From an uncultured Loktanella sp. (GTDB lineage Bacteria; Pseudomonadota; Alphaproteobacteria; Rhodobacterales; Rhodobacteraceae): a stretch of 64,000 nucleotides of DNA. The translations under genes and the position numbers were made by a program. The notes beneath the pieces were generated by a model. The model searched no databases, was not told the DNA's origin, and saw only the letters and a list, made by a program, of their open reading frames with translations. This document shows positions 62,649 through 64,000 of this stretch, in pieces (the first letter of the stretch is position 1; each line of letters starts with the position of its first letter). The stretch is taken from contig CAKZNT010000054.1 of NCBI GenBank assembly GCA_937132065.1, forward strand, positions 1-64,000. The letters run 5' to 3'.

Positions 62649-63925
62649 GCGGCGGCTCTGACGCCATCCTCAACCGGATGATGGCGCTGCACCCCAAGGT
62701 GATCGACCTGACGCTTGATCGGGTCTGGTCGCTATTGGCGAAACTGGACCACCCCGAGCGCAAACTGCCGCCCGTGATCCACCTCGCGGGGACCAACGGC
62801 AAGGGATCAACCCAAGCGATGATCCGCGCAGGGTTGGAACAATCTGGCGCAGCCGTGCACGCCTATACCTCGCCGCATCTGGCCATGTTCCACGAGCGGA
62901 TCAGGCTGGCTGGTACGCTTATTTCCGAAACCGAACTGACGGACATCCTAGATCGCTGCTATCAGGCCAACGGCCCCGACCCGATCACCTACTTCGAAAT
63001 CACAACTGTCGCGGGGATATTGGCCTTCGCTGAAACACCCGCTGACTTCACGCTGCTCGAGGTCGGACTTGGGGGGCGGCTCGACGCCACCAATGTCGTC
63101 GAAAAGCCCGCCGTATCTGTCATCACGCCCATTGATTTGGACCACCAGCAATTCCTTGGCGACACGCTCACGGCCATTGCGGGCGAAAAGGCGGGGATCA
63201 TCAAGCAGGGCGTGCCCTGCGTTGTCGGCCCTCAGCACGACGAAAGCATGGACGTTATCGAAACGATTGCCGCCAAACTTGGCGCGCCGCTCATGGCCTA
63301 CGGGCAGCAATGGCATGTGTCCCAAGAACGCGAACGGCTCATCTATCAGGACGAAACAGGGCTGCTTGACCTACCGCTGCCCGCGCTGCCCGGACCGCAT
63401 CAGATCATGAACGCAGGGGCGGCCATTGCGGCACTTCGGCTCTTGGGGCGCGACGAGGCGGCCTGCGAGGCGGCTGTCAGCAACGCCTATTGGCCCGCGC
63501 GCATGGAGCATCTGACCACGGGGCCGCTTGTTGAAATGGCCGCGCCCGCAGAGCTTTGGCTTGACGGTGGGCACAACCCCGCAGCAGGGCGCGCCATTGC
63601 GCAAACGCTGCGCCAACAACCAGCGCGACCAACACATTTGATCTGCGGAATGCTCAATACCAAGGACATCGGGGGCTATCTTGCGCCACTTGCACAGGTT
63701 GCCGACAGCTTGACCGCCGTTTCGATCCCCGACGAGATCAACACAATTCCAGCCGAGAAAACCGCGCAAGAAGCGGCCAAAGTTGGACTGACAGCACAGA
63801 CCGCACCTGACGTTAAGTCAGCGATATCAACGATCAAGGGGCACTCGCCCCATGCGCGCATCCTGATCTGCGGGTCGCTTTACCTTGCAGGACACGTCCT
63901 GCGGGAAAACGCGGAACCGCAATAA
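62645..63925 (+). CDS. folC: Bifunctional folylpolyglutamate synthase/dihydrofolate synthase
   Basis: FolC adds glutamate to dihydropteroate and to folates. The P-loop GTNGKGST is at 49-56. [20 protein letters not shown] near 160-180 and the C-terminal domain ligand loop [17 protein letters not shown] near 305-321 are diagnostic. [18 protein letters not shown] near 77-94 binds the pterin part. The 426 residues are standard. The start is GTG 62645, overlapping accD. Confidence 0.96.
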   Translation: MSGGSDAILNRMMALHPKVIDLTLDRVWSLLAKLDHPERKLPPVIHLAGTNGKGSTQAMIRAGLEQSGAAVHAYTSPHLAMFHERIRLAGTLISETELTDILDRCYQANGPDPITYFEITTVAGILAFAETPADFTLLEVGLGGRLDATNVVEKPAVSVITPIDLDHQQFLGDTLTAIAGEKAGIIKQGVPCVVGPQHDESMDVIETIAAKLGAPLMAYGQQWHVSQERERLIYQDETGLLDLPLPALPGPHQIMNAGAAIAALRLLGRDEAACEAAVSNAYWPARMEHLTTGPLVEMAAPAELWLDGGHNPAAGRAIAQTLRQQPARPTHLICGMLNTKDIGGYLAPLAQVADSLTAVSIPDEINTIPAEKTAQEAAKVGLTAQTAPDVKSAISTIKGHSPHARILICGSLYLAGHVLRENAEPQ

Positions 63926-63928
63926 ATC

Positions 63929-63954
63929 TTAGGAAATAGTTAATTTTACCTTTA
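63929..63954 (+). promoter_or_regulatory. Near-CtrA tandem quarter-sites
   Basis: TTAG (63929), TTAA (63940) and TTTA (63951) are spaced exactly 11 bases apart, giving two overlapping TTAA-N7-TTAA-like boxes with one mismatch each. They lie downstream of folC, ahead of a gene outside the window. The rest of the final 75 bases shows nothing else. Confidence 0.3.
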
Positions 63955-64000
63955 CGGGTGATTCGGTGTTCGCCTATATCTAGGCTAGGACACAAAAAAC

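Overview
The window is 64 kb of chromosome from an alphaproteobacterium, most likely a marine member of the Roseobacter group (Rhodobacteraceae). Supporting this are an alphaproteobacterial aa3-oxidase subunit IV, an MbfA-type iron exporter with an Irr (ICE) box, a CtrA-type TTAA-N7-TTAA site, several small protein families typical of this group (DUF6173, DUF2794, DUF1244, DUF6478), and a dense GC-rich layout with many 4-bp overlaps. I see no rRNA, tRNA, CRISPR array, prophage or insertion sequence. Nearly everything is housekeeping or metabolic.

Layout. 0-7 kb: the end of a DUF6173 gene, cytochrome oxidase subunit IV, a lipoprotein, the azlCD amino-acid exporter, then a tightly coupled molybdenum-cofactor operon (fdhD-mobA-mobB-moeA-GNAT) in which MoeA carries an extra N-terminal domain. 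7-14 kb: mbfA under an Irr box, a decayed serine-hydrolase gene, glutathione-dependent formaldehyde dehydrogenase, an I78 inhibitor lipoprotein, DUF2794, an M17 peptidase with an NlpC/P60 peptidase, and a beta-carbonic anhydrase. 14-28 kb: asd, an MFS transporter, the divergent lrp/ald pair, mscL, ytoQ, pheST with a small membrane-protein gene inserted between the subunits, an RTX-type protein, rplT-rpmI and pyk. 28-31 kb: an N-formylglutamate amidohydrolase, DUF1244 and a second RTX-type protein with a well-marked upstream regulatory region.

30-35 kb is a nitrogen-acquisition block. A D-aminotransferase, an N-acetyl-D-glutamate racemase (DgcA type) and a D-glutamate N-acetyltransferase (DgcN type) lie next to amtB-glnK. 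35-45 kb: a class A penicillin-binding protein, a type I secretion ABC transporter with its HlyD-type adaptor (possibly serving the RTX-like proteins), RidA, a GDPD phosphodiesterase, a FemAB-like acyltransferase, PhhB and MscS. 45-54 kb: a peroxiredoxin, an FAD reductase, rsmD, map, sfsA, a CinA-type domain protein, an AhpD-like protein, an OmpA-family protein, a diguanylate cyclase and a LysR regulator. 54-64 kb: an AEC transporter, 2,4-dienoyl-CoA reductase, two poorly known genes, a lipoprotein, ilvD, a CPBP protease, accD and folC.

Most interesting points: the D-glutamate catabolic set beside AmtB/GlnK; the RNase H-like/MoeA fusion; two short RTX proteins with N-terminal membrane anchors, one with CtrA and palindromic sites upstream; the extra gene inside pheST; phased TGCAC motifs upstream of pheS and glnK; and five convergent gene pairs that share their stop codons in a CTAG or CTAA tetranucleotide. 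All functional calls come from reading motifs. No database search was run.
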